In this document: piece by piece, positions 25,295 to 33,782 of the stretch
How positions within the stretch are numbered: position 1 is the stretch's first letter
How the letters are laid out: the number at the start of each line of letters is the position of its first letter
Assembly: GCA_951812725.1 (NCBI GenBank)
Contig: OX638330.1
Coordinates: forward strand, 186,001 to 250,000
Length of the DNA stretch: 64,000 bases
Reading direction: 5' to 3'
Source: an uncultured Caldilineaceae bacterium
GTDB lineage: Bacteria; Chloroflexota; Anaerolineae; Caldilineales; Caldilineaceae
Made by a program: the position numbers and the translations under genes
The notes under the pieces: model-generated
Databases searched by the model: none
What the model saw: the letters and a program-made list of their open reading frames with translations, nothing else
What the model was told of the DNA's origin: nothing

Positions 25295-26719
25295 ATGGAC
25301 CGCCCCAATATCCTTCTCTTCTTCACCGACGACCATGGCCAGTGGGCAAATGGATGCTATGGCAACAGTGAACTACAGACGCCCAATCTGGACCGGCTAG
25401 CCACCGAAGGAGCCCGATTCGCCGATGCCTTCACCCCCTGCCCCGTCTGCTCGCCCGCCCGCGCCTGCCTCATGACCGGGCGCACCCCCTCGCAGGTTGG
25501 CATTCACGACTGGCTGCAAGAGGCAGAACCGGTCATCGGCGACCATGACTGGCTGGCCGCAGAAGAGACCCTGCCGCAACTCCTGTCCGGCGCCGGCTAC
25601 CACTGCGGCCTCTCAGGGAAGTGGCACATGGGCCGTTCGCATAGCACGCCGCCCGGCTTCGACTGGGCCTTCGGCCTCCCCCGCTGGCAAGGCGCCCACA
25701 ACGGCCCCTACACCTATCACCTCAACGGCCAGCCCCTGGAACTGACCGGAAACAAGAGCACGCTCATCACCGATCACGCGCTCCAATTCCTCGACGACGC
25801 GCCCTCGGATCAGCCCTTCTTCCTCAAAGTAGGCTACATCGCCACCCACTCCCCCTACCAGGCCGAAACCCATGACCCGGAGTTGACCGCCCGTTTTGAA
25901 GACGCCGCCTTCACCGATATACCCCCCTACCATCCCCATCCGTGGCAGCGCAACGAGGGCTTGGCCGGCGGCTTCCAACCGACCGATCAGCAGATTCGCA
26001 GCCGCTACATCGGCTACTACACCGCCGTCGCCGAGATCGACCGCGAGGTAGGCCGCCTGTTGAACCGGCTCGAAGAAGACGGCAGCCTCGACAACACCGT
26101 CATTATCTACACTTCGGACCATGGCTGCTCGGTAGGCCAAAACGGCTTCTGGGGCAAAGGCAACAGCACCCGGCCTCTCAATATGTACGAGATTTCAACC
26201 CGCGTCCCCTTTATGGTCCGCGCGCCCGGTCGTGTGCAACCCGGACAGGTAAGCCAGCGCTGCGTGGATCACTACGACACCTTCAGCACCATCTGTGACT
26301 GGGCAGAAATCGCACTCGACGAAAGCCGCAACTATGCCGGCGCCAGCTACGCCCATCTGCTCGACGGCAGCGGCAACGGCGCATGGGACGATACCCGTTA
26401 CGGCGAATACGGTGACCTGCGCATGGTGCGCACCCGTCAGCACAAATTCGTCAAACGCTATCCCGACGGCCCCCACGACCTGTTCGAACTGGACACCGAT
26501 CCCGGCGAACAGCTCAACCGCGCCGGCTGGGACGAATTCGCAGCTATCCAGGATGGGTTGGAACAGCAGCTGGAAGAGTGGTACAGCCGCCATCAGGAGT
26601 CAACCTGCACCGGCCTGCGCATAAAGTATCAACGCACCCACAATCGCAATGAAGCCTGGCGAGATGGCGTCCGTGAAAGGCGCGGCCTGCAAGTGTATGA
26701 GAAGTGGCAAGAAGCCTGA
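25295..26719 (+). CDS. Sulfatase (arylsulfatase/choline-sulfatase-like)
   Basis: Alkaline-phosphatase-superfamily hydrolase that removes sulfate esters. The metal-binding F-F-T-D-D-H-G starts the protein and C52-S-P-A-R56-A-C-L-M-T-G-R is the sulfatase signature, whose cysteine is converted to formylglycine by a maturase. No maturase is seen in the window. K-W-H-M-G and T-S-D-H-G are also present. The 474 residues are full length. No signal peptide is visible, so it may act in the cytosol on imported sulfated compounds. ATG 25295 has a GGAAC-type ribosome site. The substrate is unknown. Confidence 0.88.
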   Translation: MDRPNILLFFTDDHGQWANGCYGNSELQTPNLDRLATEGARFADAFTPCPVCSPARACLMTGRTPSQVGIHDWLQEAEPVIGDHDWLAAEETLPQLLSGAGYHCGLSGKWHMGRSHSTPPGFDWAFGLPRWQGAHNGPYTYHLNGQPLELTGNKSTLITDHALQFLDDAPSDQPFFLKVGYIATHSPYQAETHDPELTARFEDAAFTDIPPYHPHPWQRNEGLAGGFQPTDQQIRSRYIGYYTAVAEIDREVGRLLNRLEEDGSLDNTVIIYTSDHGCSVGQNGFWGKGNSTRPLNMYEISTRVPFMVRAPGRVQPGQVSQRCVDHYDTFSTICDWAEIALDESRNYAGASYAHLLDGSGNGAWDDTRYGEYGDLRMVRTRQHKFVKRYPDGPHDLFELDTDPGEQLNRAGWDEFAAIQDGLEQQLEEWYSRHQESTCTGLRIKYQRTHNRNEAWRDGVRERRGLQVYEKWQEA

Positions 26720-26796
26720 TATAGACAGCAGAAAGGAGCGCATTCCGCGCTCCTGAGGGTGGACACTTGCTGTCAGATCGGATGTGAGCAGGCCTG

Positions 26797-27273
26797 CTAC
26801 AGGCCGTGCCATTCGCCGTTTCGGAACCAACTCAGGAAGATCTTTCGATCCTCCGCATCGCCAATGGCATCTCCGGCGCCCTGGGCCTGCCCCTTGGCCT
26901 TGCGCGCCGCGTCCATTTCTCCGGCCGCGGCGTAGGCCCTCGCCAAAGCATCATAGGCGAAAGCATAGTCCCAATCTTCCATCTGATCCGAGTTGGCTTT
27001 GATCAGCTCCAGACACCGGCGCGCATGTCGCAGAGCTGCCTCGCCCAATCCCGCCGCCGCATAGACGCTCGCCACCACAAACTCTCCTCGGGCATGGTTG
27101 GCTACCGTGCCCACCTGCATCCAATGATAGCAACTTGCGTGGGCCGCATGAATATACGGCTCGCATGTCTCTTGCGTCACCAGCCCGGCATCCAGAGCGT
27201 CCATTGTGCTGTTATTCAGATCAATGCCAAACCAACGGTGGGCTTTGGCAACATCGAACGGCGCTTCACGCAT
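26797..27273 (-). CDS. TPR-like helical protein, unknown function
   Basis: A 158-residue, all-helical protein. Alanine-rich paired helices (A-A-A-G-L-G-E-A-A-L-R-H-A-R-R-C-L-E and A-Y-D-A-L-A-R-A-Y-A-A-A-G-E) look like two tetratricopeptide repeats. The ends (A-H-R-W-F-G near the N-terminus, and D-A-E-D-R-K-I-F-L-S-W-F-R-N-G near the C-terminus) are conserved in a family found in several phyla, to my recollection, but with no known activity. It is transcribed alone, toward the sulfatase gene. The repeat element at 27291 starts 17 bp upstream of its start codon, so the promoter may lie inside or have been displaced by the element. Confidence 0.7.
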   Translation of the reverse strand: MREAPFDVAKAHRWFGIDLNNSTMDALDAGLVTQETCEPYIHAAHASCYHWMQVGTVANHARGEFVVASVYAAAGLGEAALRHARRCLELIKANSDQMEDWDYAFAYDALARAYAAAGEMDAARKAKGQAQGAGDAIGDAEDRKIFLSWFRNGEWHGL

Positions 27274-27282
27274 TCCTTTTCC

Positions 27283-27290
27283 TTTCCAAG
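27283..27290. repeat. Left target-site duplication TTTCCAAG
   Basis: TTTCCAAG immediately precedes the GTAACTAC terminus and is repeated exactly at 28422-28429 after the other terminus. Eight base pairs is the length made by IS66-type and some other transposases. Confidence 0.85.
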
Positions 27291-28421
27291 GTAACTACTC
27301 AGCCACAATTAATTTGCGAACCTGAATGAGGCGAGTCAAGGTGCTTGCTCTCTCCTCATGGTTGTCATTTGGGCGGTCGGGCCTTCGGCCCTCCCTTGTG
27401 CAGGGGCTGCGCCCCCGCAACGCCCCCCTACAAAACCATGCCTCACCGACCGTGTTTACTCTTCCCCAGCATCGTGTCTGGCGAACGGAGTCTACTCCCC
27501 CACTTGCCGCTTCAACCCACCGACCACCGACCTCCAACCGCAGAAGTTACTGACCACTGACCACTGACCACTGCAGTTGTGCGGTCGGGCCTTTGGCCCT
27601 CCCTTGTGCAGGGGCTGCGCCCCCGCAACGCCCCCCTACAAAACCATCCCTCACCGACCGTGTTTACACTTCCCCAGCATCGTGTCTGGCGAACGGAGTC
27701 TACTCCCCCACTTGCCGCTTCAACCCACCGACCACCGACCTCCAACCGCAGAAGTTGCTGATCACTGACCACTGACCACTGACCACTGCAGTTGTGCGGT
27801 CGGGCCTTCGGCCCTCCCTTGTGCAGGGGCTGCGCCCCCGCAACGCCCCCCTACAAAACCATCCCTCACCGACCGTGTTTACTCTTCCCCAGCATCGTGT
27901 CTGGCGAACGGAGTCTACTCCCCCACATGCCGCTTCAACCCACCGACCACCGACCTCCAACCGCAGAAGTTGCTGATCACTGACCACTGACCACTGCAGT
28001 TGTGCGGTCGGGCCTTCGGCCCTCCCTTGTGCAGGGGCTGCGCCCCCGCAACGCCCCCCTACAAAACCATGCCTCACCGACCGTGTTTACTCTTCCCCAG
28101 CATCGTGTCTGGCGAACGGAGTCTACTCCCCCACATGCCGCTTCAACCCACCGACCACCGACCTCCAACCGCAGAAGTTACTGACCACTGACCACTGACC
28201 CCTGACCACTGCAGTTGTGCGGTCGGGCCTTTGGCCCTCCCTTGTGCAGGGGCTGCGCCCCCGCAACGCCCCCCTACAAAACCATGCCTCACCGACCGTG
28301 TGCCTTCATCGCAACGTGTCGGCTGGCGAGCATGACGGCGGCTGTACACCAGTTGCGTCACCAAGAGCCTGAATAATTCCAAGGATGACTGGCTGGTCAA
28401 GTACTGTGGCTTAGTAGTTAC
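27291..28421 (+). mobile_element. Transposase-less GTAA inverted-repeat element, tandemly expanded copy (1131 bp)
   Basis: Ends are GTAACTACTCAGCCACA (27291-27307) and its inverted partner (28405-28421), 16 of 17 matching, flanked by an exact 8-bp direct repeat. Inside are five copies of a two-hairpin core beginning at 27373, 27581, 27796, 28004 and 28219. The spacings alternate 208 and 215 bp, differing by one TGACCAC heptamer. No transposase is encoded. Ends starting GTAA plus an 8-bp duplication are as in the IS66 family, so an IS66-type transposase elsewhere could mobilise it. The repetitive open frames inside are side effects of the repeat. Confidence 0.85.
27373..28300. repeat. Five tandem hairpin units (208/215 bp) inside the element
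   Basis: Each unit has GGGCC-TT(C/T)-GGCCC followed by GGGGC-TGC-GCCCC, a conserved AACGCCCCCCTACAAAACCA tract, a spacer ending in AACCGCAGAAGTT(A/G)CTGA, and two to four TGACCAC heptamers. Units 2 and 5 have a TTT loop in place of TTC. The unit starting at 28219 runs straight into the element's right arm. Confidence 0.85.
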
Positions 28422-28429
28422 TTTCCAAG
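28405..28429. repeat. Right terminal inverted repeat and target duplication
   Basis: TGTGGCTTAGTAGTTAC (28405-28421) is the inverted partner of the left end, and TTTCCAAG (28422-28429) is the second copy of the target sequence. Confidence 0.85.
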
Positions 28430-28560
28430 CAGTAATGGTCTTGCCAGCTACCTGGGAAAGCCGAACTAAATCGGCGGCAACAAGCCTGTGTATGTTAACT
28501 TGGCTGCACGGCTAATAGCGTCATAGCCACGCGCTCTCGTCACACGTCCCCGTGCTTTGG

Positions 28561-29211
28561 TCAGACAATACCCACCAAACAGGCATAGTTGTGGGCCGAC
28601 GTCGGCGCCTCGATCTCCTCTTCCCACAAATGCAGACAGCGCGTGGCAGAAAAGCCGGCCTCCTCGAGCAGTTCCAGATGTCGGCTGATAGGGAACCGGC
28701 CCGCTTCAAAAGGATGCCGTGTGCCGTCCGGCTTGATAAAATCTCCGTTAAGCAGAATCCCACCCTCTGGCAGCGCCGGCGCACAGGCCCGATAAACCTG
28801 AGACGTCTGCGCCTGACCACCCAAATCGTGCAGCGCCCAGGTGGACACGATCGCTGCCGGCTGGCGCGACAAGTTGGCCGTCCAACTGTCTTGCAGCAGG
28901 TCAGCCTGTTGCAACTGCACACGCGCCCCAAACCGTTCCAGCCGCGACCCCGCCTGCTTCAGCATCGGCTCCGAAAAGTCGACCCCTTCATACGAGATCT
29001 GCGGCAGCCGCGTCAACAGATATTCAGCCAGATATGCGGGCCCGATTCCCAGTTCCACGACATGGCCTTCTGCCGGTATCGCGCTATCCAGCTGTTGCAA
29101 AATCGTTTCGAACAGGTGCAGCCGCTCCGGCGTCGGCTTAAACCGCCGCGCCCAATCCTCAGCGTAGTCGGCCTCGTGGAACTGATGTATCGCGCCAATG
29201 ACTTCAGTCAT
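28561..29211 (-). CDS. Class I SAM-dependent methyltransferase
   Basis: A 216-residue methyltransferase. Motif I is V-V-E-L-G-I-G-P-A-Y-L (about residues 51-61), the beta-2 acidic residue is in G-V-D-F-S-E, and motif IV-like S-T-W-A-L-H-D-L follows. An N-terminal helix lead (Y-A-E-D-W-A-R-R-F) is common in small-molecule and quinone-type methyltransferases. ATG 29211 is the first start. It stands alone on the minus strand after the repeat element and before the htrA terminator. The substrate is not identifiable. Confidence 0.8.
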   Translation of the reverse strand: MTEVIGAIHQFHEADYAEDWARRFKPTPERLHLFETILQQLDSAIPAEGHVVELGIGPAYLAEYLLTRLPQISYEGVDFSEPMLKQAGSRLERFGARVQLQQADLLQDSWTANLSRQPAAIVSTWALHDLGGQAQTSQVYRACAPALPEGGILLNGDFIKPDGTRHPFEAGRFPISRHLELLEEAGFSATRCLHLWEEEIEAPTSAHNYACLVGIV

Positions 29212-29359
29212 CGATCTTCCTTACGGTCTGTGATTGACTTGATGGACTGTGAATGAGCGCCGAAATTCGCGCCGGCGCCGTCAACTCTCCCGATCACATA
29301 ATCACATACTTCACAGTTCAGCCAAATCACAACGCACCTTACATTCATAGAGGCTCTCC

Positions 29360-29396
29360 AAAAAAAGTGAGGAGCCGGGCGTCCTTGCCCGGCTCC
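29360..29396 (-). terminator. Rho-independent terminator of htrA
   Basis: On the minus strand a perfect 10-bp stem (GGAGCCGGGC / GCCCGGCTCC, 6-base loop) is followed after TCAC by seven T residues. It lies about 90 bp past the protease stop. A second GC stem sits at 29445-29474. Confidence 0.85.
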
Positions 29397-29487
29397 CCGC
29401 CTACTTTATTGGAGGAGGTATATGTCAACTGAATGGGAATGCGGCACGCGCCCCCGTCACTTCAGGGGCGCGCTCAACCCCACACTC

Positions 29488-30888
29488 TCAATTGCCGCTG
29501 TCCACTTCCAGGCTCAGTACTTCGCCGCTCGAAGCGTCAACCAACACCGTCGCCGTCTTCTCGTCTCCCTCTAACGTGACGATCCAGACCCTGACGCCGC
29601 CGCGGATCCCGCTGCGGGCGGAACTCTTCGCGATATCTCCAATCTCGTCTGACACTTCATTAACCGCGATCCCGATTGCTACACCACTGTTTATCACCTG
29701 CACAGCGGCGCCGCTGCTTTCAATCGGGGGTCGCGTGCCCAACTCTACGTCATAGGTGCGGTTTCTGCCTCTGCGCAGCACACCGATCTCCACCGTGTCG
29801 CCGGGCGACTTCTGCATAACCAGATAACTGATCACGTCTTCGAAGTTGCGCACCTCCGCCCCGTCGATGCTGACGATAATGTCGCCGTTGCGCAGGCCTG
29901 CATCTGCCGAAGGGCCGCCGCGCATCACTTGACCCACCACAACCCCGAGAACGTCAGAGTCCAGGTTCATTGACTGGGCTAGCGGCGCCGAAATCGTTCT
30001 GCCGGAAACACCAAGAAATGGATAGAGATACTCTCCCTCGCTGATCAGAGCCGGAATGACCCGTTCGGCCACCGTAATCGGTATCGCAAAGCCCACACCT
30101 GAATTGACGCTTGCGCCCATGACAGAACGCTCCTGCGTGCGAATCGCGAAGTTGATACCCACCACCCGACCATTGAGGTTCAGCAGCGGCCCGCCCGAAT
30201 TGCCGGGATTGATCGCCGCGTCGGTCTGAACTACCTCCGGCAGCGAGTACCGGCCAGCCCGGCCCGGATCCCCCACGGGTAAGCTCCGCCCCAGCGCGCT
30301 GACGATGCCCAAAGTCATCGAGTTCTCAAGGCCGAAGGGGCTGCCCAATGCGATCGTATAATGGCCGACTCTAGGCAGTCCCGGCGCTCGCTCAAGTGGC
30401 TGCAGGCTCATGCCTCCAGGAGCCTCCACCCGAAGCACGGCCAGGTCCGACTGCGCATCCCTTGCCACTAGCTCCGCCTCCGCCCACGTCCCATCGTAAA
30501 AGTTGACGAATATGTCAGCCGCGTCTTCAACGACGTGGCTGTTGGTCACGATATGCCCTTCTTCATCCCAAACCCAACCGCTGCCCTGTCCCCACTGTCC
30601 CTGAGTCTGATCGGAGGAACGGGACTCTGAATGCCGCACCTGAATGCTGACTACTGACTGGGTTGCCCCTTCATATATGCGGGACAGCAATTCCTGGTCG
30701 GGGTGATCGGGTCCTTCCTCCTGCGTAATGTATGTGTACGTCTGCGGCCGGTACGGTGGCGCAGTGGCATCCACTGTGGCCGGCGCGATTTCTACTCTCC
30801 CTATGCCAGCCAGTCCAATGACAAATGCCATCGCCAGGGTACCAACCACAACTATAAACGTTCGCAAACTAACGGTCTTTGGTTGCAC
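29488..30888 (-). CDS. htrA: HtrA/DegP-type membrane-anchored serine protease with PDZ domain
   Basis: Envelope quality-control protease. An N-terminal membrane anchor is followed by a trypsin-like domain with catalytic triad H118 (N-S-H-V-V), D148 (D-L-A-V-L) and S231 (G-N-S-G-G-P). A PDZ domain follows (G-V-V-V-G-Q-V-M-R-G-G-P-S-A-D-A-G-L, then I-V-S-I-D-G), and a C-terminal stretch of roughly 80 residues ends in a PepSY-like V-L-V-D-A-S-S-G-E-V. Start GTG 30888 has AAGGAAG seven bases upstream; ATG 30930 is the alternative with a poorer site. The gene lies 190 bp downstream of a histidine kinase/response regulator pair on the same strand, which may control it. About 466 residues. Confidence 0.88.
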   Translation of the reverse strand: MQPKTVSLRTFIVVVGTLAMAFVIGLAGIGRVEIAPATVDATAPPYRPQTYTYITQEEGPDHPDQELLSRIYEGATQSVVSIQVRHSESRSSDQTQGQWGQGSGWVWDEEGHIVTNSHVVEDAADIFVNFYDGTWAEAELVARDAQSDLAVLRVEAPGGMSLQPLERAPGLPRVGHYTIALGSPFGLENSMTLGIVSALGRSLPVGDPGRAGRYSLPEVVQTDAAINPGNSGGPLLNLNGRVVGINFAIRTQERSVMGASVNSGVGFAIPITVAERVIPALISEGEYLYPFLGVSGRTISAPLAQSMNLDSDVLGVVVGQVMRGGPSADAGLRNGDIIVSIDGAEVRNFEDVISYLVMQKSPGDTVEIGVLRRGRNRTYDVELGTRPPIESSGAAVQVINSGVAIGIAVNEVSDEIGDIAKSSARSGIRGGVRVWIVTLEGDEKTATVLVDASSGEVLSLEVDSGN

Positions 30889-31013
30889 TGTATGTCTTCC
30901 TTGATCTGCAACACATCTCCTCTCCAACATCTGAGAGGATGTTCCGCATCGACTCCTCCTTCAACAAATAGCATAGCAGGATCCGTCGCCGCAGTCCTTA
31001 TCAGAATCCTATG

Positions 31014-31029
31014 GCAACTTTAACGCAAC
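31014..31029 (-). promoter_or_regulatory. Direct repeat upstream of htrA, possible response-regulator site
   Basis: On the minus strand GTTGC occurs twice, 11 bp apart. An 11-bp spacing is what OmpR/PhoB-type regulators recognise. It is in the 190-bp gap between the kinase gene and htrA. Only a five-base repeat, so tentative. Confidence 0.35.
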
Positions 31030-31078
31030 CTTAAATCGCAATGAAGAGAAGTGAACAGTACAGTACAGGCAACAGGTG

Positions 31079-32518
31079 TTAGAGGTCGCCGGCCACTGGA
31101 GTCTGGGGAAGGTTCTTCGGAAGAGAAAGCACCAATCTTGCGCCCGTATCCCTGGCGCGATTGTGCGCAGTCAGCGTGCCGCCTTGGGCCTCCGCCAGCC
31201 GGCGTGAAAGCGCCAGTCCAATACCCATCCCTTCCCGCACCCGCTCCTGCCTCGGGGAACGATAGAGAAAGTCGAAAATGCGCTCCAGTTCGGACGGGTC
31301 GATGCCCGGCCCGGAGTCCTCGATCGTCAGCACCGTCCGGTCCTCCTCCGAACCAACCGCAATCCGGATCTGCCCACCGTTCGGCGTGTACTTGATCGCA
31401 TTGTCCAACAGGTTGCCGACTATCTGCCCCAAACGCATCGGGTCAGCTGCCGCTTGCGTCATCGTCGGCGAAAAGTCCGTGATAAGTTCGATATCCTTCT
31501 CGCTCATGCGCGAATCATAACGGCGGCACTCTTCCAGAACCAACTCTTCAACATCGGTGGGGACGATATCAAGCCCCATATTCTGAAGATCATTCCGGGC
31601 CAGTATAGCCAGATCGTCCAACAGGCGGCGCAACTGATCCACCTGGTCGTCAATGCCCGCAGAAAGTTCGACGACCACATCAGTATCTGTACCGTTCTGC
31701 CCCATAACCTGCGCCGCCGCCTTGATCGCGCCCAAAGGGCGCCCCAGCTCATGCACCACCGCGCTCAGCAGCCGCCTTCTCCCCTGCTCCAGCTCATACA
31801 GCCGCTCGGACATCTCGTTGAATGTGCGGGCCAGCGTTCGCACTTCGGTCGGCCCTTCTTCCACCACCCGGCTCGGTGGGGCATCGAAACTAACTGCCCG
31901 GCTTGCCTTTGTCAATCTCTCCAGGGGCTGATTCAGCGAGCGACTGAGAGCGAAGCTCAGAGTTACCGACACCAGCAGACCTGCGCTTACCGCTCCCCAA
32001 ACCGTCCAACGCAGGATCGTCAAGCGTCTCGTCACCTGCGTCAGCTGCTGCGACAGATGTACCGCGCCGACCACCTCCTGATCCTCATTTCGCACCGGAA
32101 CCGCCACGTCCGCATTGCCCAGGCTCACCTGCCGTGCTATCTCGCCAGCCAGAGCCCGCTGCAAAAGCGCCGGGTCGGGAGGCCGTATAGGCACCTGCGT
32201 CGAAGCCGTGGCCAGGCCCGGTCTCACCACGATTTTGCCGTCCCGATCCACCAGATAGAACAGAGTCGGTACCCGTACCTGCAGCCGGGCGAATAGTGAC
32301 CGCGCCTGCTCTGGGTCCTCCTGCGCCTCTAGCTCGGCCTGATAGAGCCTCGAAATCAGTTCCCCTTGTCCAGCCAGTTCCGCGGTCGCTTCATCCAACA
32401 CAAAGCGGGCCTCGATCAAGTAGAAAAGCAGAAAACTGAGCAACGGAACAATCACCAGCAGAGGAAGCAGATGACTGATCGTCAACCGGCTTCGTAGATT
32501 ACGCCACATGCAATTCAT
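31079..32518 (-). CDS. Sensor histidine kinase (HAMP-HisKA-HATPase)
   Basis: Membrane sensor of a two-component system. There are two membrane segments (residues 13-35 and 168-190) around an extracytoplasmic sensing domain of about 130 residues. HAMP (about 190-245), the phosphoacceptor H256 in A-V-V-H-E-L-G-R-P, and the ATPase domain with N-L-L-D-N-A-I, D-S-G-P-G-I and G-M-G-I-G-L-A-L follow. The gene is 479 codons and its start overlaps the end of the response-regulator gene by 20 bp, so the two are translated together. The signal is unknown; an envelope stress role is suggested by htrA next to it. Confidence 0.9.
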   Translation of the reverse strand: MNCMWRNLRSRLTISHLLPLLVIVPLLSFLLFYLIEARFVLDEATAELAGQGELISRLYQAELEAQEDPEQARSLFARLQVRVPTLFYLVDRDGKIVVRPGLATASTQVPIRPPDPALLQRALAGEIARQVSLGNADVAVPVRNEDQEVVGAVHLSQQLTQVTRRLTILRWTVWGAVSAGLLVSVTLSFALSRSLNQPLERLTKASRAVSFDAPPSRVVEEGPTEVRTLARTFNEMSERLYELEQGRRRLLSAVVHELGRPLGAIKAAAQVMGQNGTDTDVVVELSAGIDDQVDQLRRLLDDLAILARNDLQNMGLDIVPTDVEELVLEECRRYDSRMSEKDIELITDFSPTMTQAAADPMRLGQIVGNLLDNAIKYTPNGGQIRIAVGSEEDRTVLTIEDSGPGIDPSELERIFDFLYRSPRQERVREGMGIGLALSRRLAEAQGGTLTAHNRARDTGARLVLSLPKNLPQTPVAGDL

Positions 32519-33218
32519 CCTCTTCTGCGGGGGTCAACCGGTAGCCCACCCCCCGCACCGTGTGAATGCGGCGGGGCCGGGCCGGATCCTCCTCAATCTT
32601 TGTGCGCAACCAGCGTATATGCACATACACCGTCTGCGTTTCGCCGATCCACTCCGTCCCCCATACATTCTCCATAATGTCGGCGATAGGCACCGCTTCA
32701 CCAGCCCGGCTCGCCAGATAGGCAAGTAGCTGGAACTCCTTGGGCGTCAGCGCCACCGCCCGTCCGTCGACAGTGGCCAGATGCGCAGAACGGTCTAACG
32801 CCAAATCGCCGACAACATGACTGAGCGGGTCGGCCCCGTCGCCGCGCTCCCCGCTCACCGCGGCCCGCCGCAAAACAGCCTTCACCCTCGCCAGCAGCAC
32901 ATCGATATCGAACGGTTTCGTCACATAATCGTCCGCGCCCAGCTCCAGCCCGACAATTTCGTCCAACTCCCGCCGCCGGGCCGTCACAAAGATAACAGGC
33001 GCGTCTACCGCCTGCTGCAGCGCGCGCAAAGTCTCCAACCCGTCCATCCCCGGCAAGCCGATGTCCAGCAGCACCAGTTGCGGCTGCGCTTCCAGTGCCT
33101 TCGCCAGCGCCTCCTCACCGCTGCCGGCCGTCTCCGTACTGTAACCGGCATTCTGCAAGCCGATTGAGACGCTGCGCCGCATCAGTTGATCGTCATCAAC
33201 CACAAGTATCGTCGTCAT
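32499..33218 (-). CDS. OmpR/PhoB-family response regulator
   Basis: DNA-binding regulator that is phosphorylated by the adjacent kinase. The receiver domain has D8-D9-D10 near the N-terminus, phosphorylation site D52 (L-L-D-I-G-L-P-G-M-D-G), a T-A-R switch and K-P-F near 102. The C-terminal winged helix has the L-T-P-K-E-F-Q-L-L pattern, then V-Y-V-H-I-R-W-L-R-T-K and V-R-G-V-G-Y-R. 239 residues, full length. It is upstream of the kinase in the same operon; the DUF2231 gene starts further upstream and is likely a separate unit. Confidence 0.92.
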   Translation of the reverse strand: MTTILVVDDDQLMRRSVSIGLQNAGYSTETAGSGEEALAKALEAQPQLVLLDIGLPGMDGLETLRALQQAVDAPVIFVTARRRELDEIVGLELGADDYVTKPFDIDVLLARVKAVLRRAAVSGERGDGADPLSHVVGDLALDRSAHLATVDGRAVALTPKEFQLLAYLASRAGEAVPIADIMENVWGTEWIGETQTVYVHIRWLRTKIEEDPARPRRIHTVRGVGYRLTPAEEDELHVA

Positions 33219-33254
33219 AGAGAACTAAAGTGTACCAAATCCTTCTCAGCAAAA

Positions 33255-33289
33255 GTGAGGAGCGCAAAAGGAACGCCTTTCACTTCCCC
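33255..33289 (-). terminator. Weak stem-loop after the DUF2231 gene
   Basis: AAGTGA and GCG pair with CGC and TCACTT across an internal loop, followed by TTTT on the minus strand. It sits eight bases after the DUF2231 stop. Confidence 0.35.
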
Positions 33290-33296
33290 CCGATCG

Positions 33297-33782
33297 TCAG
33301 CGCACACCCACGCCAAACTCATAGACCAGCTGTCCCCCCAGCCAGCCACTGAAAACTACCAGCCCGATGCCCAATAGCAGCTGCACGGTCAACCGCCATT
33401 TCGGCCCGCGCTCGGTCATGAGATCCGCCTCCGAAAACCACCCCTCCCCCTCCGCTCTCTTCGACCGCCTCCAATGCAGCCAGCCGCGGTAAATCAGGTC
33501 ACCGTAAACAACTGCCAGAGCCAGACCGCTCCCCGTATGCCAGTTGAGAATGGGCCGGTACGGCGCCTCCGGCGGCAGCGCCCCCTGCGCGACGATGCCG
33601 CTTACGATCGCCGCCAGCAAAGCCAGCCATCCTGGAAAGAGCAAACCCCAGCCTATGATCCCCAGTTCCACACGGGGCCAGCGATGAAGCGTCCCCAGGA
33701 TCGCCAGGCTGCCGCAAATCAGCAGCGCGATCGGAAAATGGACAACAGCGGCATGGACGAGAGCGGTCATCATTATAGCCAA
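33297..33782 (-). CDS. DUF2231-type membrane protein
   Basis: A 161-residue membrane protein with about four helices. V-H-F-P-I-A-L near the N-terminus and N-W-H-T-G-S-G-L-A in the centre are the histidine-containing motifs of DUF2231, a family sometimes linked to haem or quinone chemistry but without proven function. It ends with a short cytoplasmic tail. Several ATGs are available near the start; 33782 is the longest. It lies between the two-component genes and the MsrPQ operon, which is transcribed in the other direction. Confidence 0.65.
   Translation of the reverse strand: MAIMMTALVHAAVVHFPIALLICGSLAILGTLHRWPRVELGIIGWGLLFPGWLALLAAIVSGIVAQGALPPEAPYRPILNWHTGSGLALAVVYGDLIYRGWLHWRRSKRAEGEGWFSEADLMTERGPKWRLTVQLLLGIGLVVFSGWLGGQLVYEFGVGVR

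Noticed and set aside
27345..28191. Repeated 60-70-codon frames on both strands (for example G-R-A-F-G-P-P-L-C-R-G-C)
   Set aside because: They are direct readouts of the tandem hairpin units, with no start signals and no independent conservation.
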